DNA of 64,000 nt from Ascaphus truei (lineage: Eukaryota; Chordata; Amphibia; Anura; Ascaphidae): NCBI GenBank assembly GCA_036426205.1, contig CM071573.1, forward strand, positions 70,780,382-70,844,381, given 5' to 3'. A model generated the notes under the pieces. It saw only the letters and a list, made by a program, of their open reading frames with translations, did no database searches and was not told the origin of the DNA. A program made the translations under genes and the position numbers. Below are positions 39,901 to 44,762 of the stretch, piece by piece; position 1 is the stretch's first letter; each line of letters begins with the position of its first letter.

Positions 39901-42900
39901 CCCCACCTATGAGGATCCTGGGTAATAGTATGCATCCTCATAGGAACTCGTATACCTTTAGGGTATACCCCAATAACACACTCACGATCAAATTCCAAAA
40001 TATGTTGCTGAAGTATTGAATCCCAGACGGTATATAAATAGAGACTGTGACTTGTATACTTGCTAAATATATACTGAGTCCAAATTCTATGAATATTATT
40101 GGGTTCTCAGATAAGCCCTCAGGTTAGCTGGCCTGTTCCTCAAGGCACCAATCTTGCTAACCTGCGCTGTACAGGCTTGAATATAAAAGCATTAATACCA
40201 GTGAGTGAATATATATAGATCTGTACTCACTAATTGTAGGCGTCTTCTTGAACTGTCAGCGTGCTTCAATCTTGTAAATGTCCAAAGATCCGAATTTGAG
40301 ACGATGCACAGCGTGGGAAAAAAGATTCGCTGGACTGCTTGTATATGGTACACAAATCCTTTATTGGTGGCACATAGACACAGCAAGGAAAAATAACTCC
40401 CTCTGACGCATTTCAAGCGACAAGCGCACTTTATAAAAAAAGCACGCTTGTCGTGTGAAATGCGTCAGAGGGAGTTCTTTTTCCTCGCTGTGTCTATGTG
40501 CCACACATAACGGATTTTTATACCAGATACAAGCAGTCCAGCTAATCTTTTTCCCCACACTGTGCATCGTCTCTCAGTTTCGGATCTTTGAAGCAGGGAT
40601 ATTGCTAATACCTGGCCTGTTGGTGGCCTTTGAGCATCAGAGATGATTGCAAAACAATGAGTTGCAGGCTTATCGGGTGCTTATGTGGCCACCATAAGGT
40701 GCTGGTCACAGGGCCACTCCGGCACCCAAATGGTTAAGGGTCTTATTGTAAATCCGCTAAAGTGGCCGATCGGGTTGGAATTCCCCATTGACTTTGGGAG
40801 ATATAGAATTAAGCTCCTTATTCAATATGCAGTGATGGGACTTCCCCATGGCAGGGAGGCCTCTGAGATCATTTCAATTTTAATGGAACTCAGAGACTTC
40901 CCTGCCACGATCAAGCCCCATCGCTGCATATTAAATAAGTCGTTTATTGTTTACAGACTTAGATATTTGACAAAATTACCCATTAAAGTTGAAAGAATGT
41001 AATAATGTAATCAACTTCCTTAAAAAATGTAAAGGATTAAAGCAAAAATGTGGTTGTTTCGGTTTCTATGAAACTTTTTGTTTTTTGTTCTTTTTAATGG
41101 GGACTCCCAGGCTCCTATTGAATCATCTGTAAAACAGTCTTCTTTTTCTCCTAGGATTTCAGCGCCATTAAAATAAAATGATGCTTACACCTTTCCTAGC
41201 AAAGGAGAAGCATATTCAATTGTATGGGGCTGATCTCGTCCCCAGCATGAAGCTAACGTTCCAGCGTCCTCTTTGTCATAGAACCGATGAAGAGAAGGAG
41301 GAAATACGGATACACAAAGCGATATCAGAGGAAAGGGAATAGCTAGAGGTCCTCCTGTGTTTCACTATAAAATGCGTCTTGCTTACCAGTTAATTAAAAA
41401 CAGTTATAGATGTTTTTTTTTTTTGGAAACTCCTAACAAAAACTGCCCCTTTAAAATGAAGCTTTGAAATGAGTTGCTGGCTAGCTATCCCGTTCTGCTG
41501 CCCTATGATGCTAGCCTTTCAATCTACCAAAAGTGATGGGAATATCTCTACGCAACTTCTTGAGGTTCTTGCAAATACGTTACAAGTGGTAGCAACGTGG
41601 GCCAGCAGTTCCTCATTTTTTGCATGTCACTAAACTATTTCTAATGAGATGTTGCAACCTCATAGGTTCCCAGAAAACACAGCTGTTCTGTTACAGAATG
41701 GATTAGACAAACCTCGCTCCATATCTGTTATCAGTGCTCATGTTCATCTTCTGCACCTCATCTGCACTAGCTACTTCTGGCTAGACGCATTTCTCTACCA
41801 TCAGCATCTATTTGGTTCTTTTTCCCCCACTATGTTCATCTTCTGCAGTTGTGCAGCCAGCTACGTCTGGCTGGACGCATTTCTCTACCATCTATTTGGT
41901 TCTTTCCCCCCACTAACACAACCCTCCGGCAGATGTAGCGAGACTGATTGTTCCTAAAGCCACACTACATCTAAAGAAAGGTCACTGCCGTGGCTTTTCC
42001 CTTCCTTAAATGGGTCATTCACTGCACCTGTACGTGTATTTACATTCACCCAAACACACAGAGTCCCCTAAATTCAGCAAAGTACACTATGGGGGTTAAT
42101 CATTAAAGTGAAATAGTGCAGATTGGGGATCTATAGCACAGGAACTTTCACTGACTACTTCAATGGCAGTTTTCATACGATAGTGCCCAGAACGCCACTT
42201 TTGCAGTTAAATGAATAACCATATATTGGTAAAATTAGCACAACTCCCAACATCCTTATTCAGCAATGATGGGGATAATTTCAGAGACTGATAATTTTAT
42301 ACGGTGACTTTACAGTACTGTAATACTAGAGTATCCCATTGGGTTCCCACCTAATTGGCTTCCTTAAATAACTGTAATCAAGCTCAAAGCAACAATCTGG
42401 TTTGGATTTGGGGATTGTTTGTCACTCAAGTGTTGCGTATCCCACCATTTTCAGAGAGCCAACGAGGGGGAGAGTAGGGGGCTTTGCAAACTTGTTGTTG
42501 AACACACAGTGACATACCAAAAAAGAGAATAGCTAAAGGGGATCAAAACCCTTAAAAAGTCACAGCTTATCATGTTTATAAACTAACTTTAAAATATTTC
42601 AACATATAAAACTTGGTAGAAAAAACAAGGTGTCAATCACCCAGATTAAACCCCCATGAGCATGTTGATGCCATTAGCCCACTTCGGTTTTAGGAAGGAC
42701 AGCCTTCCTATGTGTGTGAAAGTCACATTCACGATTGTAAAATACATGTTCTAGTAATACATTGTACACAATTATATGCATAATCTTACATTGTTTTACT
42801 TTCATCGAAGCGTCATCATTCTAATATATTTATGGCTTTAAGAATTTTCATGCCTTAGATTCAGCTCCGACATCAATATGTTTTCACTCAGTAACTAGTC

Positions 42901-44669
42901 ACATTATTATACAATACAGGTGTTTTAGGGATCAGATAGAAGCATCATTAAAAACAGACATATTATACTGAAACTAACATATCCTTTTTAAAAGGAAGCC
43001 AACATACACCTTTTACACTCATTATATATGATTCCTGAGCATTAACAACCTAAGAAGAATAAGACGTCTATCGTTGAACTTAATCAGATCTTATATCAGA
43101 CATCCACTTACCCAGAATATCACCCCCCACAATGCTGTACTCTACTTGGCCATTGAGACCAGAATCTCCATCCACTGCTTTAAAGGTTGACACCCTGGGA
43201 CCCGGTTGTCCCTCTGTGATGTCGAAGGGTCCCTCATATGGCTTTGGAAATGTGGGCCAGTTGTCATTTATATCGTTTACATTGACTAATACCTGTAATA
43301 ACAATATTTCATAGATTAGCAATAGTGACATTTGGGGATCTCTGTAGTGACTTTCACTGGTCAATAGTTTGGGGCGCTCAGTGAGACACAAATCAAAAGT
43401 GTGTCTTCTCATAAAATCTGTGTTTCTCCTTCTAATAATAATAAAATCTATGGGCTCCTACACACAGTGTGCTCTTTTAGGCCAACAAACTGACCTCTTC
43501 CTACCTATGTTCAAAGCCAGGCCAGCTTTAGAGTATGGTGTGTTGCTAAGGGCATCATGCTCTAAAAACCACACAACAATAAAACAGAGAAAGCAGTGAA
43601 AATAATAGAAGACTTCTAGAAGAAGACGTGACAGAATCTGAAGGAACTTTAAATGTTTTTACTGGAGAAAAGGAGAACGAAAGTTTAGTTTAATGGTCAA
43701 CACATAAAACTGAAAAAATCATGACCAATTATTGTGGAAAGGCAGCACACAAACTCGTAGACATAACATACAACTGACGGAATTCTTCTTTCACATAAAA
43801 ACCTGCTTTTAGAGTGTTAATGCAATATGGGAATGCAACGGGATACATGCTCTGATGAAAACCTATCTGCAGCTATCTGAATCATATTATTGGATAGTTG
43901 TGTTACTCCTAAAAACACTGGATTTTGACTGTTCTGTGATGAAGGGATCAATATTTAATGCCTCTATCCATCTTTTGTCTAAAGATGGATAGAGGCTTCA
44001 AGGTGCCCACCTTCACTCTCCTTGCCCCTCCCAAAGCCCCTGCTCCGTACACTACAACGCCATCTGGTTTGATTTGCAGAGTTCAGTATGAGGGATACAT
44101 ACCGTGATGGTCGAGGTTAGGCGACGTGCAACAATGGGACACTGGTCTGTGGCAGTCACTATCAGAGTATATTGGCCTAGACAGACCTCATAGTCCAACT
44201 CCTTTACTGCTCGGATTAGTCCCTAGTGCACAAAATAAAAAGGATCAGAAAATTCTATGGGGTTTAATTATCAAATGAAGACAGCGCCAACCGGAATTTA
44301 ATGGAGAATTGCACCAAAGAAAACATTCTTTAAGGTGATAAATAGCACAATGTAACACTTATACATAAAACTTGTAGTTATTTGTACGTTATATTATTAA
44401 TTCTGAGCATACCAAAATGTTCCATAATGTAACAATGTTGTTCTCACCGTTGCACGGACTATAGTAAAGGTTCCTAGAAGATTGCCATCAGTAATGGCGT
44501 AGGTAATAGTTCCATTAGGACCTTCGTCCCGATCCACAGCTGTGGTAGTGACAATGATGGAGTTGAGTGTGCGAGGTCCCTCGTCCAACGTGACCTCGTA
44601 GAGCACTCTTTGAAACACGGGGGCATTGTCATTCTCATCCATAATGGTCACATATACAGTGGTTGTCGC
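516..44669 (-). CDS. CDH23: Cadherin-23, internal part of the gene (17 exons, 1009 codons)
   Basis: CDH23 is a single-pass membrane cadherin. It forms the upper part of the hair-cell tip link (partner PCDH15) and is also found in photoreceptors. I identify it from the ordered run of exons. Their sequences match remembered mammalian CDH23 repeat by repeat, for example VRPPNGTILHI, ERILEGATSGTTLI, ENEPEGTSVI and LNLPKNITISENTPVS. Each repeat shows the calcium-binding cadherin signatures (DxNDN linkers, DRE, DxD). All 17 exons join with consistent phases and without frameshift or stop. Exon lengths in transcript order are 222, 120, 181, 134, 210, 108, 103, 126, 204, 459, 117, 225, 170, 138, 120, 178 and 212. 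The repeats are inferred to be EC16 to the start of EC25. Start codon, signal peptide, membrane segment and tail are outside the window. Introns run from 225 bp to about 7.1 kb and are full of transposons. Confidence 0.96.
728..1312. other. Intron, nothing recognised
   Basis: AT-rich intron of CDH23 between the exon at 516-727 and the L2 fragment. Apart from short A-runs I see no conserved exon, hairpin or repeat I can name. Confidence 0.6.
1313..2277 (+). mobile_element. L2-like LINE, 3' end
   Basis: A decayed C-terminal reverse transcriptase reads SRLDYCNLLLSGFPASHLS, LQSILNAAAES, LKFLSWLPIKSRI and, near the end, TFKTHLKTHLFKEAYK, with several stops. It is followed by an L2-type 3' UTR (GATTGTAAGCTCTTCGG, AAAGCGCTATGCAC, ATATAAATAAAG) and an ACAT microsatellite tail. 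The same family appears reversed at 62325-63120, and as 3' ends at 27760-28075 and 34565-34735. Confidence 0.85.
2278..2980. other. Intron, unclassified
   Basis: Mostly AT-rich. The stretch 2735-2930 is richer in CpG (GATCACGTGACCGCGAGTGC) and looks like part of an unclassified repeat, but I could not place its ends. Confidence 0.4.
2987..3078. repeat. Dispersed 'GCAGGGGGTC' module next to a splice donor
   Basis: Contains AGCAGGGGGGTCTGTGGAG, TTCAGTTCCGGGAATCCCCTG and GAGATACTTAC. The same module occurs in 24100-24320, 24717-25010, 39464-39713 and 57640-57840. Confidence 0.6.
3107..3284 (-). CDS. CDH23: CDH23 exon: DVNDC linker and first half of approx. EC24
   Basis: 178 nt, phase 0 to 1, with acceptor TAACAG and donor GTATGT. 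Reads VVITVLDVNDCRPQFPKSQF, STSVYENEPEGTSVIIMSAT and DLDEGDNGVVTYNLEGPGV. A dispersed repeat fragment begins about 25 bp past the splice donor. Confidence 0.97.
3978..4032. repeat. (TA)n microsatellite
   Basis: About 50 bp of alternating TA. It leads straight into a PLE-like end (TTCCTGCAAAAAAACACAGCGCC). Confidence 0.95.
4033..4480. repeat. Probable PLE-related terminal fragment
   Basis: The start, GCAAAAAAACACAGCGCC followed by AATAGTGTAATATG and later CAATACTCAC, resembles the outer end of the intact element at 4771 (AAAAAAAGAACAGCGC, TAGTGTAGTATAT, GAGTATTGCAC). It is probably a divergent relative. Confidence 0.45.
4758..4770. repeat. Target site duplication, left (13 bp)
   Basis: ATATACATTGAAC, identical to 9906-9918. 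It directly abuts the left terminal repeat. Confidence 0.9.
4771..5553 (-). repeat. PLE terminal repeat, 3' copy
   Basis: Inverted copy of 8985-9763. Visible differences are two extra bases near 5260, one substitution near 4896, and the length of the TA tract near 5520. It contains the hammerhead-like core on the minus strand at 5268-5295. Short open frames inside it mirror those of the other copy and are not genes. Confidence 0.93.
5268..5295 (-). ncRNA. Hammerhead-like core, second PLE terminal repeat
   Basis: Same core as 9241-9268, here on the element's coding strand near its 3' end. Confidence 0.45.
5554..5867 (-). other. PLE 3' untranslated region
   Basis: AT-rich sequence between the endonuclease stop and the 3' terminal repeat. 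No ORF or hairpin stands out. Confidence 0.7.
5868..8227 (-). CDS. PLE reverse transcriptase with GIY-YIG endonuclease, split by one in-frame TAG
   Basis: The N-terminal part (about 8227-7656) reads LSKGLKFSQSSG and LKRHFLKKE, and ends NYSKLG before TAG at 7653-7655. The frame resumes directly as DPTNM and runs 590 codons from the Met at 7640. Numbering from that Met: PKIHK (41-45), RPIISG (53-58), the A motif FDVQSLYTCIP (109-119), the B motif GTAMGTRFAPSYANIYMG (170-187), the catalytic YIDD (210-213), FLDLSL (252-257), and a Cys-rich stretch CCGKCKACKM before the endonuclease. The GIY-YIG endonuclease spans about 484-590, with VVYLLQC, YQYVGRT, RVRILEH and a candidate catalytic Glu in KQESLW. 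The layout fits Penelope/Neptune-type PLEs. All catalytic motifs appear intact; the single stop is the only clear defect. Confidence 0.92.
8222..8980 (-). CDS. PLE ORF1, highly charged protein (252 codons)
   Basis: An uninterrupted frame upstream of the reverse transcriptase. Residues 1-55 form a heptad-like acidic/hydrophobic segment (RSRTIAALEKDICNKIKVLE), plausibly a short coiled coil. Residues 60-252 are extremely rich in Lys, Arg, Asp, Glu, His and Gln (KHDYDNGRQKDW, SYSKRRDSSNNRSEY), with no catalytic motif. I do not recognise a domain. By analogy with ORF1 proteins of other retrotransposons it may bind RNA, but that is inference. The frame is open upstream of the Met at 8980 into the terminal repeat, so the start could be earlier. 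Its 3' end overlaps the open frame leading into the reverse transcriptase, which uses a different frame. Confidence 0.7.
   Translation of the reverse strand: MRLIIFERSRTIAALEKDICNKIKVLEPLVIHTDCSKLECELKMTLESTTEEIMLNKQKKFYRDKHDYDNGRQKDWNRSEREKVTVSHGQNPPNKYHGNNYQKKKRDNSLHFEGERVHKEQTKDQHRPVKNYRKKSQDKRHNSYSKRRDSSNNRSEYTYKEQHKKDTHQKEKQYDHQRANTPPRKDREQTSPKKSLFLEELKQRYLGSKEKGNTIREKEKKILETPRSQKRHHSPEEEQEQGVRPKQRRESN
8985..9763 (+). repeat. PLE terminal repeat, inverted 5' copy
   Basis: Reverse complement of 4771-5553. The hammerhead-like core is on the plus strand at 9241-9268, so it is antisense to the element's own ORFs. ORF1 begins five bases inside the inner edge. Confidence 0.93.
9241..9268 (+). 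ncRNA. Hammerhead-like core in PLE terminal repeat
   Basis: CTGACGA, then A, then GTAC-GAAA-GTAC (stem-loop II), then GAAA, then CGCG. CUGANGA and GAAA are the two conserved strands of hammerhead ribozymes, which are known from PLE terminal repeats. Odd: an extra A follows CUGANGA, and I cannot find a convincing stem I. A possible stem III is ACGCG (9264-9268) pairing with CGCGT (9277-9281). Whether it self-cleaves is unknown. Confidence 0.45.
9906..9918. repeat. Target site duplication, right (13 bp)
   Basis: ATATACATTGAAC, identical to 4758-4770. It fixes the right end of the PLE at 9905, 142 bp outside the inverted repeat. Confidence 0.9.
9919..10388. other. Intron, unclassified repeat-like sequence
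   Basis: Flank of the PLE target site. A short minus-strand frame (9921-10124) shows no family resemblance. I see nothing assignable. Confidence 0.4.
10389..10508 (-). CDS. CDH23: CDH23 exon: late part of approx. EC23
   Basis: Forty codons, phase 0/0, with acceptor GAAACAG and donor GTAATA. Reads GDIYILSALDREKKDHYTLT, then AIARDNPGDIASNRRENSVQ, nearly identical to remembered mammalian CDH23. The intron downstream (3285-10388) is about 7.1 kb and holds the Penelope-like insertion. Confidence 0.97.
10509..12202. other. Intron, mostly unremarkable
   Basis: AT-rich. Around 11890-11975 there is a small inverted repeat (CAGGGCATTACTGGCC and GGCCAGTAATGCCCTG). No exon or named element seen. Confidence 0.5.
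12211..12542. mobile_element. hAT MITE, family A
   Basis: Inverted ends CAGGGGGGCGCAAACT and AGTTTGCGCACCGCTG with 8-bp target duplication GCTTAGAG/GCCTAGAG. The internal part is GC-rich with a palindrome around 12400-12470. Non-coding. Confidence 0.88.
13153..13290 (-). CDS. CDH23: CDH23 exon: middle of approx. EC23
   Basis: Forty-six codons, phase 0/0, with acceptor GTTTTCAG and donor GTATAT. Reads KPVFEDIQLGSTVLQIKAKD, then ADSGRFALIQYSLVDGEGKF and GINPTM. An (AT)n tract sits about 30 bp beyond the acceptor, close to the expected branch-point region. Confidence 0.93.
13320..13350. repeat. (AT)n microsatellite
   Basis: About 30 bp of AT just beyond the acceptor of the 13153-13290 exon. 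Confidence 0.95.
13351..14626. other. Intron, unclassified repetitive sequence
   Basis: Purine-rich tracts (13480-13560, 14180-14340) flank a stretch of about 700 bp that looks like non-coding mobile DNA. I could not identify termini. Confidence 0.35.
14627..15307. mobile_element. Harbinger-like DNA element with GGCCC ends
   Basis: Starts GGCCCAGACTCACTGAAATC and ends GAGTTTAGCGAGTCTGGGCC, with flanking TTA and CTA. Non-coding. The right-hand part is present again after the assembly gap (16487-16590). Confidence 0.6.
15569..16393. mobile_element. hAT element family A, 5' part, carrying a 12-bp minisatellite and cut by the gap
   Basis: Begins CAGCAGTGCGCAATCATGGG after GTTTAGCT. It contains the TATCCCTCTCTG array (15657-16170), then a hairpin, and breaks off at the N run. 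It duplicates 16832-17680. Confidence 0.75.
15657..16170. repeat. 12-bp minisatellite, unit TATCCCTCTCTG
   Basis: About 40 units with single-base variants (TATCACTCTCTG, TATCTCTCTCTG, TAGCCCTCTCTG). The unit length is divisible by three, so it yields long false open frames on both strands. Confidence 0.97.
16394..16479. other. Assembly gap (86 N)
   Basis: Run of N. Sequence on both sides is duplicated and enriched in single-base indels. Confidence 1.
16915..17475. repeat. 12-bp minisatellite, second copy
   Basis: Same TATCCCTCTCTG unit and variant order as 15657-16170. It is probably the same locus assembled twice rather than a biological duplication. Confidence 0.95.
17529..17614. other. 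Near-perfect 37-bp-arm hairpin
   Basis: The arm starting GTTCAGCCTGGATGATGATA pairs with the arm ending CATCATCCAGGCTGAAC. There is one mismatch and a 12-nt loop AGGGCCTATCCA. It is inside the hAT element; a diverged copy is at about 16215-16303. Confidence 0.9.
18131..18300 (-). CDS. CDH23: CDH23 exon: second half of approx. EC22, DINDN linker
   Basis: 170 nt, entering in phase 1 and leaving in phase 0, with acceptor AATGCAG and donor GTGAGT. Reads KIIANRTVDYEQVQWLNFTV, RASDNGSPRRSAEIPVYLQI and VDINDNNPIFSQLLYQ. The intron downstream (13291-18130) contains an assembly gap and a duplicated flank, so its true length is uncertain. Confidence 0.96.
18378..18434. repeat. (ATCT)n microsatellite
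   Basis: About 14 units. Confidence 0.97.
18495..18885 (+). mobile_element. CR1-like LINE, 3' end
   Basis: Reads SLPMETVMADTIDLFKKRLD in a decayed frame, then a CR1-type 3' end with GGTTGAACTAGATGGACG, TTTTTTCAACC and an ACTATGTAACT repeat tail. Same family as 46684-47885. Confidence 0.85.
18979..19203 (-). CDS. CDH23: CDH23 exon: DVNDN linker and first half of approx. EC22
   Basis: 225 nt, phase 1 to 1, with acceptor CCACAG and donor GTACTG. Reads KLTVNILDVNDNTPRFRPFG, then TERILEGATSGTTLISVSAV, DPDKGSNGQITYSLHNL and GYVQLEDNMAG. The ERILEGAT segment is diagnostic for CDH23. Confidence 0.96.
19430..19660. repeat. Interspersed repeat, unnamed
   Basis: The phrase TTTTACCAGGAAGTAATTCA followed by GAGATACCTCTCGTTTTCAA looks like a dispersed amphibian repeat. 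I recall such a phrase but cannot name the family. Confidence 0.45.
19921..20037 (-). CDS. CDH23: CDH23 exon: second half of approx. EC21
   Basis: 117 nt, phase 1 to 1, with acceptor TATTTCAG and donor GTAAGT. Reads AVMVKSSLDRELVATYDV, then SVYDNASEVVDRSVSVPN. The exon is short and partly masked by an overlapping longer open frame, but it is unambiguous by phase and family resemblance. Confidence 0.93.
20038..21045. other. Intron, nothing recognised
   Basis: No exon, terminal repeat or structured element seen between the exons at 19921-20037 and 21046-21504. Confidence 0.55.
21046..21504 (-). CDS. CDH23: CDH23 exon: most of approx. EC20 and first half of EC21
   Basis: The longest exon here, 459 nt, phase 1 to 1, with acceptor TCTCCCAG and donor GTATGA. 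Motifs in order: SVVQVMATDADSGTN, FLIDASTGVIRVANVTVDRE, VVATDHGTTPLSG, the linker IDDVNDCPPEFVNP, and the atypical calcium motif IDRDLNPRLEY. The acceptor was placed at 21504 because the preceding exon ends in the first base of a Gly codon. An internal CAG at 21491 would lose the residues GFSVV. A hAT MITE starts 44 bp upstream. Confidence 0.95.
21548..21717. mobile_element. hAT MITE, family B
   Basis: CAGGGGTGGGCAACTCC to GGAGTTGGCCACCCCTG with perfect 8-bp duplication CATTAGAT. Almost fully palindromic. Confidence 0.93.
22129..22166. repeat. (AT)n microsatellite
   Basis: About 36 bp of alternating AT. Confidence 0.95.
22527..24599. mobile_element. Long fold-back DNA transposon, Harbinger-like
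   Basis: Ends GGGGCCTGTGCTATAAGC and GCTTATAACATAGGCCCC, flanked by TAA on both sides. Arms of roughly 800 bp are inverted copies. They include a GACCACC/GGTGGTC-rich minisatellite (23105-23245 against 23845-23990) and shared phrases around 23300 and 23800. No transposase. A 944-bp relative is at 57116-58059. Confidence 0.75.
24717..25010. repeat. Palindromic dispersed module
   Basis: Holds AACCGGGAGTCTCTGGAGC and GAGATACTAATG on the left and AAGTATCTAGGGAACGGGGG on the right, with CCAATAGGAAGCC opposite GGCTTCCTATTGG inside. Related to 39464-39713. Confidence 0.6.
25091..25294 (-). CDS. CDH23: CDH23 exon: end of approx. EC19, DANDN linker, start of EC20
   Basis: 204 nt, phase 1 to 1, with acceptor CATGCAG and donor GTAAGA. 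Reads GVVSVKSGRGIDREVFSVPV, LVVEDIGKLNSTARLVL, ILDANDNRPVFSPP and VHLRENSPPG. A hAT MITE (25349-25545) is inserted only about 50 bp upstream of the splice acceptor. Confidence 0.95.
25349..25545. mobile_element. hAT MITE, family B
   Basis: Palindromic copy with duplication ACTTAGCA/ATTTAGCA. It ends about 50 bp from the CDH23 acceptor at 25294. Confidence 0.88.
25554..26343. other. Intron, repeat-like
   Basis: Around 25930-26285 there is an internal inverted arrangement (ATGTGCTGGGTATGTTCTGG, and TGCAGAAATGC in both orientations) suggesting a fold-back element. Termini are not clear, apart from GTACAGTAGAGGCAACG opposite GTTGCCTCTACTGTA. Confidence 0.5.
26344..26535. repeat. PLE-derived palindrome
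   Basis: The left arm CATGGAAAGGAGAAAATAT and CCAACGTTTCGACTGCCACG returns as CGTGGCAGTCGAAACGTTGG and ATATTTTCTCCTTTCCATG. A decayed hammerhead-like core (GGCTG-CGTGG-CAGTC then GAAACG) lies near the centre. Confidence 0.65.
26566..26820. mobile_element. hAT MITE, family A
   Basis: CAGTGGTGCGCAAACTTTT to AGTTTGCGCACCGCTG with perfect 8-bp duplication AATTAAAT. Confidence 0.93.
27760..28075 (+). mobile_element. L2-like LINE, 3' UTR
   Basis: Shares TTAGATTGTAAGCTCTTCGG, the GTGTATTACTGGTG segment and the ATAAATAAAG-ACAT tail with the copy at 1313-2277. Confidence 0.8.
28089..28380 (-). mobile_element. tRNA-derived SINE with L2-like tail
   Basis: On the minus strand the head has GGCTCAGTGAG (A-box-like) and GGTTCAAATCCCGG (B box). 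The tail has ATTGTAAGCTCATCTGGGCA, GCGCTATATTGAATAAAG and ATTATT repeats, resembling the L2 3' end in this window. Confidence 0.8.
28475..28600 (-). CDS. CDH23: CDH23 exon: middle of approx. EC19
   Basis: 126 nt, phase 1 to 1, with acceptor GATCTAG and donor GTAAGA. Reads GTPITVLNGPILALDNDLG, then VVMYRLVGAQMDLFTINNST. The LNGPILALD stretch closely matches remembered mammalian CDH23. Confidence 0.95.
28601..29650. other. Intron, nothing recognised
   Basis: No exon or repeat identified apart from a short direct repeat (GTGGGATAAACTTGG) near 28920-28965. Confidence 0.5.
29651..29963. mobile_element. hAT MITE, family A
   Basis: CAGGGGTGCGCAAACT to GTTTGCGCACCCCTG with duplication CCCTAGAC/CCCTAGAT. 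Confidence 0.9.
29972..30801. other. Intron, nothing recognised
   Basis: AT-rich without recognisable features. Confidence 0.5.
30802..30904 (-). CDS. CDH23: CDH23 exon: DENDN linker and start of approx. EC19
   Basis: 103 nt (phase 0 to 1), with acceptor GGTTCAG and donor GTGGTA. Reads DFDLLVVTISDENDNPPLLT, then QGAYQAEIMENSPAG. The donor has G rather than A at +3, which is weaker than its neighbours, but frame and homology support it. Confidence 0.93.
31636..32375 (-). mobile_element. L1-like LINE, 3' end of ORF2
   Basis: A decayed frame reads LKHCLWECPCISDFGDQVLI and IADIILLAARKSIMVQWVKY, typical of the C terminus of L1/Tx1-type ORF2. The 3' end is near 31636 in an A-rich context. Confidence 0.75.
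32664..32904. mobile_element. hAT MITE, family B
   Basis: CAGGGGTGGCCAACTCC and a decayed right end, with duplication CTTTAAAC/CTTTAAAG. The middle contains extra repeats of the TGCTTCAGCACAGGTGGCTC arm. Confidence 0.85.
33070..33177 (-). CDS. CDH23: CDH23 exon: second half of approx. EC18
   Basis: Thirty-six codons, phase 0/0, with acceptor TTTTCAG and donor GTAAAG. Reads TGIVYVNRQLDREKVSEHRL, then TVTVKDNPENGRNSRR. The DRE and VKDNPEN segments are characteristic of CDH23. Confidence 0.95.
33178..34267. other. Intron, nothing recognised
   Basis: No exon or named repeat between the two CDH23 exons. Confidence 0.5.
34268..34477 (-). CDS. CDH23: CDH23 exon: DINDN linker and first half of approx. 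EC18
   Basis: Seventy codons, phase 0/0, with acceptor CTTTCAG and donor GTAAGT. Reads AMVGVRVLDINDNDPVI, LNLPKNITISENTPVS, LASDADIGRNA and TAGNGENTFYINEN. The close resemblance to the mammalian repeat containing NLPMNITISENSPVS is one of the strongest gene-specific matches. Confidence 0.96.
34565..34735 (+). mobile_element. L2-like 3' tail fragment
   Basis: AAGATTGTCAGCTCTTCGGG, GTAAAGCGCTATGTACATGG and ATATAAATAAAGATATAC. Confidence 0.7.
34826..35545 (-). mobile_element. L1-like LINE, 3' end of ORF2
   Basis: A 120-codon open frame includes CGQKGDMAHIWWNCPKIQVF, the zinc-knuckle-like C-terminal motif of L1-type ORF2, then AARCAIAAAWKKV. A-rich end near 34826. Second L1-type copy, same strand as 31636-32375. 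Confidence 0.8.
36285..36418 (-). CDS. CDH23: CDH23 exon: second half of approx. EC17
   Basis: Acceptor TTTGAAG and donor GTAAGC; 134 nt entering in phase 1 and leaving in phase 0. Reads GEFVISSVEGDLRVQK, then ELDRENIAFYN and AKDRGDPPFSST. The DRE and AKD calcium ligands are intact. A frog interspersed repeat and a hAT MITE lie within 500 bp upstream. Confidence 0.94.
36470..36622. repeat. Interspersed repeat interrupted by a hAT MITE
   Basis: Contains TTATTTGTGAAGCGCCAACA and GCAGTACAATGGGTACAGAG. It ends at the MITE target site GTTTAGAG. Confidence 0.6.
36623..36894. mobile_element. hAT MITE, family A
   Basis: GGTGTGCAAAC to GTTTGCGCACCCCTG; the first bases of the 5' end are lost. Duplication GTTTAGAG/GTCTAGAG. 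An (AT)n tract (36907-36954) follows. Confidence 0.87.
37160..37635 (+). repeat. PLE terminal-repeat-like sequence with hammerhead-like core
   Basis: Single copy. The core at 37221-37250 reads CTGAGGA, A, GTTCT-GATT-AGAAC, GAAA, CGCG. The stem II sequence differs from the PLE at 9241 but pairs perfectly. Confidence 0.6.
38550..38700 (-). repeat. Possible PLE terminal-repeat fragment
   Basis: On the minus strand TGATGAAAGGAGTTGACAG is followed by GTGAAATGCGTGGGAG, echoing the CTGANGAAG ... GAAACGCG pattern in weakened form. Confidence 0.4.
39464..39713. repeat. Fold-back dispersed module
   Basis: Starts GCAGGGGGTCGCCGGAGCTG and ends CCAGAGACCCCCTGC. CCAATAGGAAG and CTTCCTATT lie inside. Confidence 0.65.
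40282..40590. repeat. PLE-derived palindrome, about 150-bp arms
   Basis: Arms 40282-40432 and 40440-40590 are inverted copies (CCCTCTGACGCATTTCAAGC opposite GTGAAATGCGTCAGAGGG; CAAAGATCCGAA opposite TTCGGATCTTTG). The spacer is only a few bases. Matching open frames on both strands are artefacts of the palindrome. Confidence 0.75.
40600..43111. other. Intron, mostly unremarkable
   Basis: Apart from the local duplication at 41742-41915 and a small inverted motif near 40845-40910 (GGCAGGGAGGCCTCTGAG opposite CTCAGAGACTTCCCTGCC) I see no element or exon. Confidence 0.5.
41742..41915 (+). repeat. Local tandem duplication, about 90 bp
   Basis: The phrase TGGCTAGACGCATTTCTCTA ... TATTTGGTTCTTT occurs twice in direct orientation, with GTTCATCTTCTGCA preceding each. 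Confidence 0.75.
43112..43292 (-). CDS. CDH23: CDH23 exon: DINDN linker and first half of approx. EC17
   Basis: Acceptor TATTACAG and donor GTAAGT; 60 codons plus one base (phase 0 to 1). Visible motifs are VNDINDNWPTF, PYEGPFDITEGQPGPRV, DGDSGLNG and VEYSIVGGDILG. The intron that follows is about 6.7 kb and contains several PLE-derived and MITE insertions. Confidence 0.95.
44103..44222 (-). CDS. CDH23: CDH23 exon: second half of approx. EC16
   Basis: Forty codons in phase 0/0, with acceptor GCACTAG and donor GTATGT. It reads GLIRAVKELDYEVCLG and then TATDQCPIVARRLTSTIT. The variant DYE replaces DRE and the unusual TDQCP stretch is typical of CDH23 at this point. It lies 225 bp downstream of the previous exon, the shortest intron in the window. 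Confidence 0.93.
44448..44669 (-). CDS. CDH23: CDH23 exon: end of one repeat, DENDN linker, first half of next (approx. EC15/16)
   Basis: This is the most upstream exon seen. It follows a TTTGCAG acceptor and ends at GTGAG, giving 74 codons in phase 0 at both ends. It holds the linker DENDNAPVF, the strand RVLYEVTLDEGPRTLN and the calcium motif DRDEGPNG. It is in frame with the next exon. The preceding exon is not visible in the window. Confidence 0.93.
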
Positions 44670-44762
44670 CTGCAAACAACAAATACGCTTGTTAATTATT
44701 TTCCATAGTATTGAGTTGGTGTTTTTTAACCTCTTTGCTGCCAGGGGGGCATGGAACAGAAG

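Noticed and set aside
40192..40646. Matching frames on opposite strands
   Set aside because: They are explained by the palindrome at 40282-40590.
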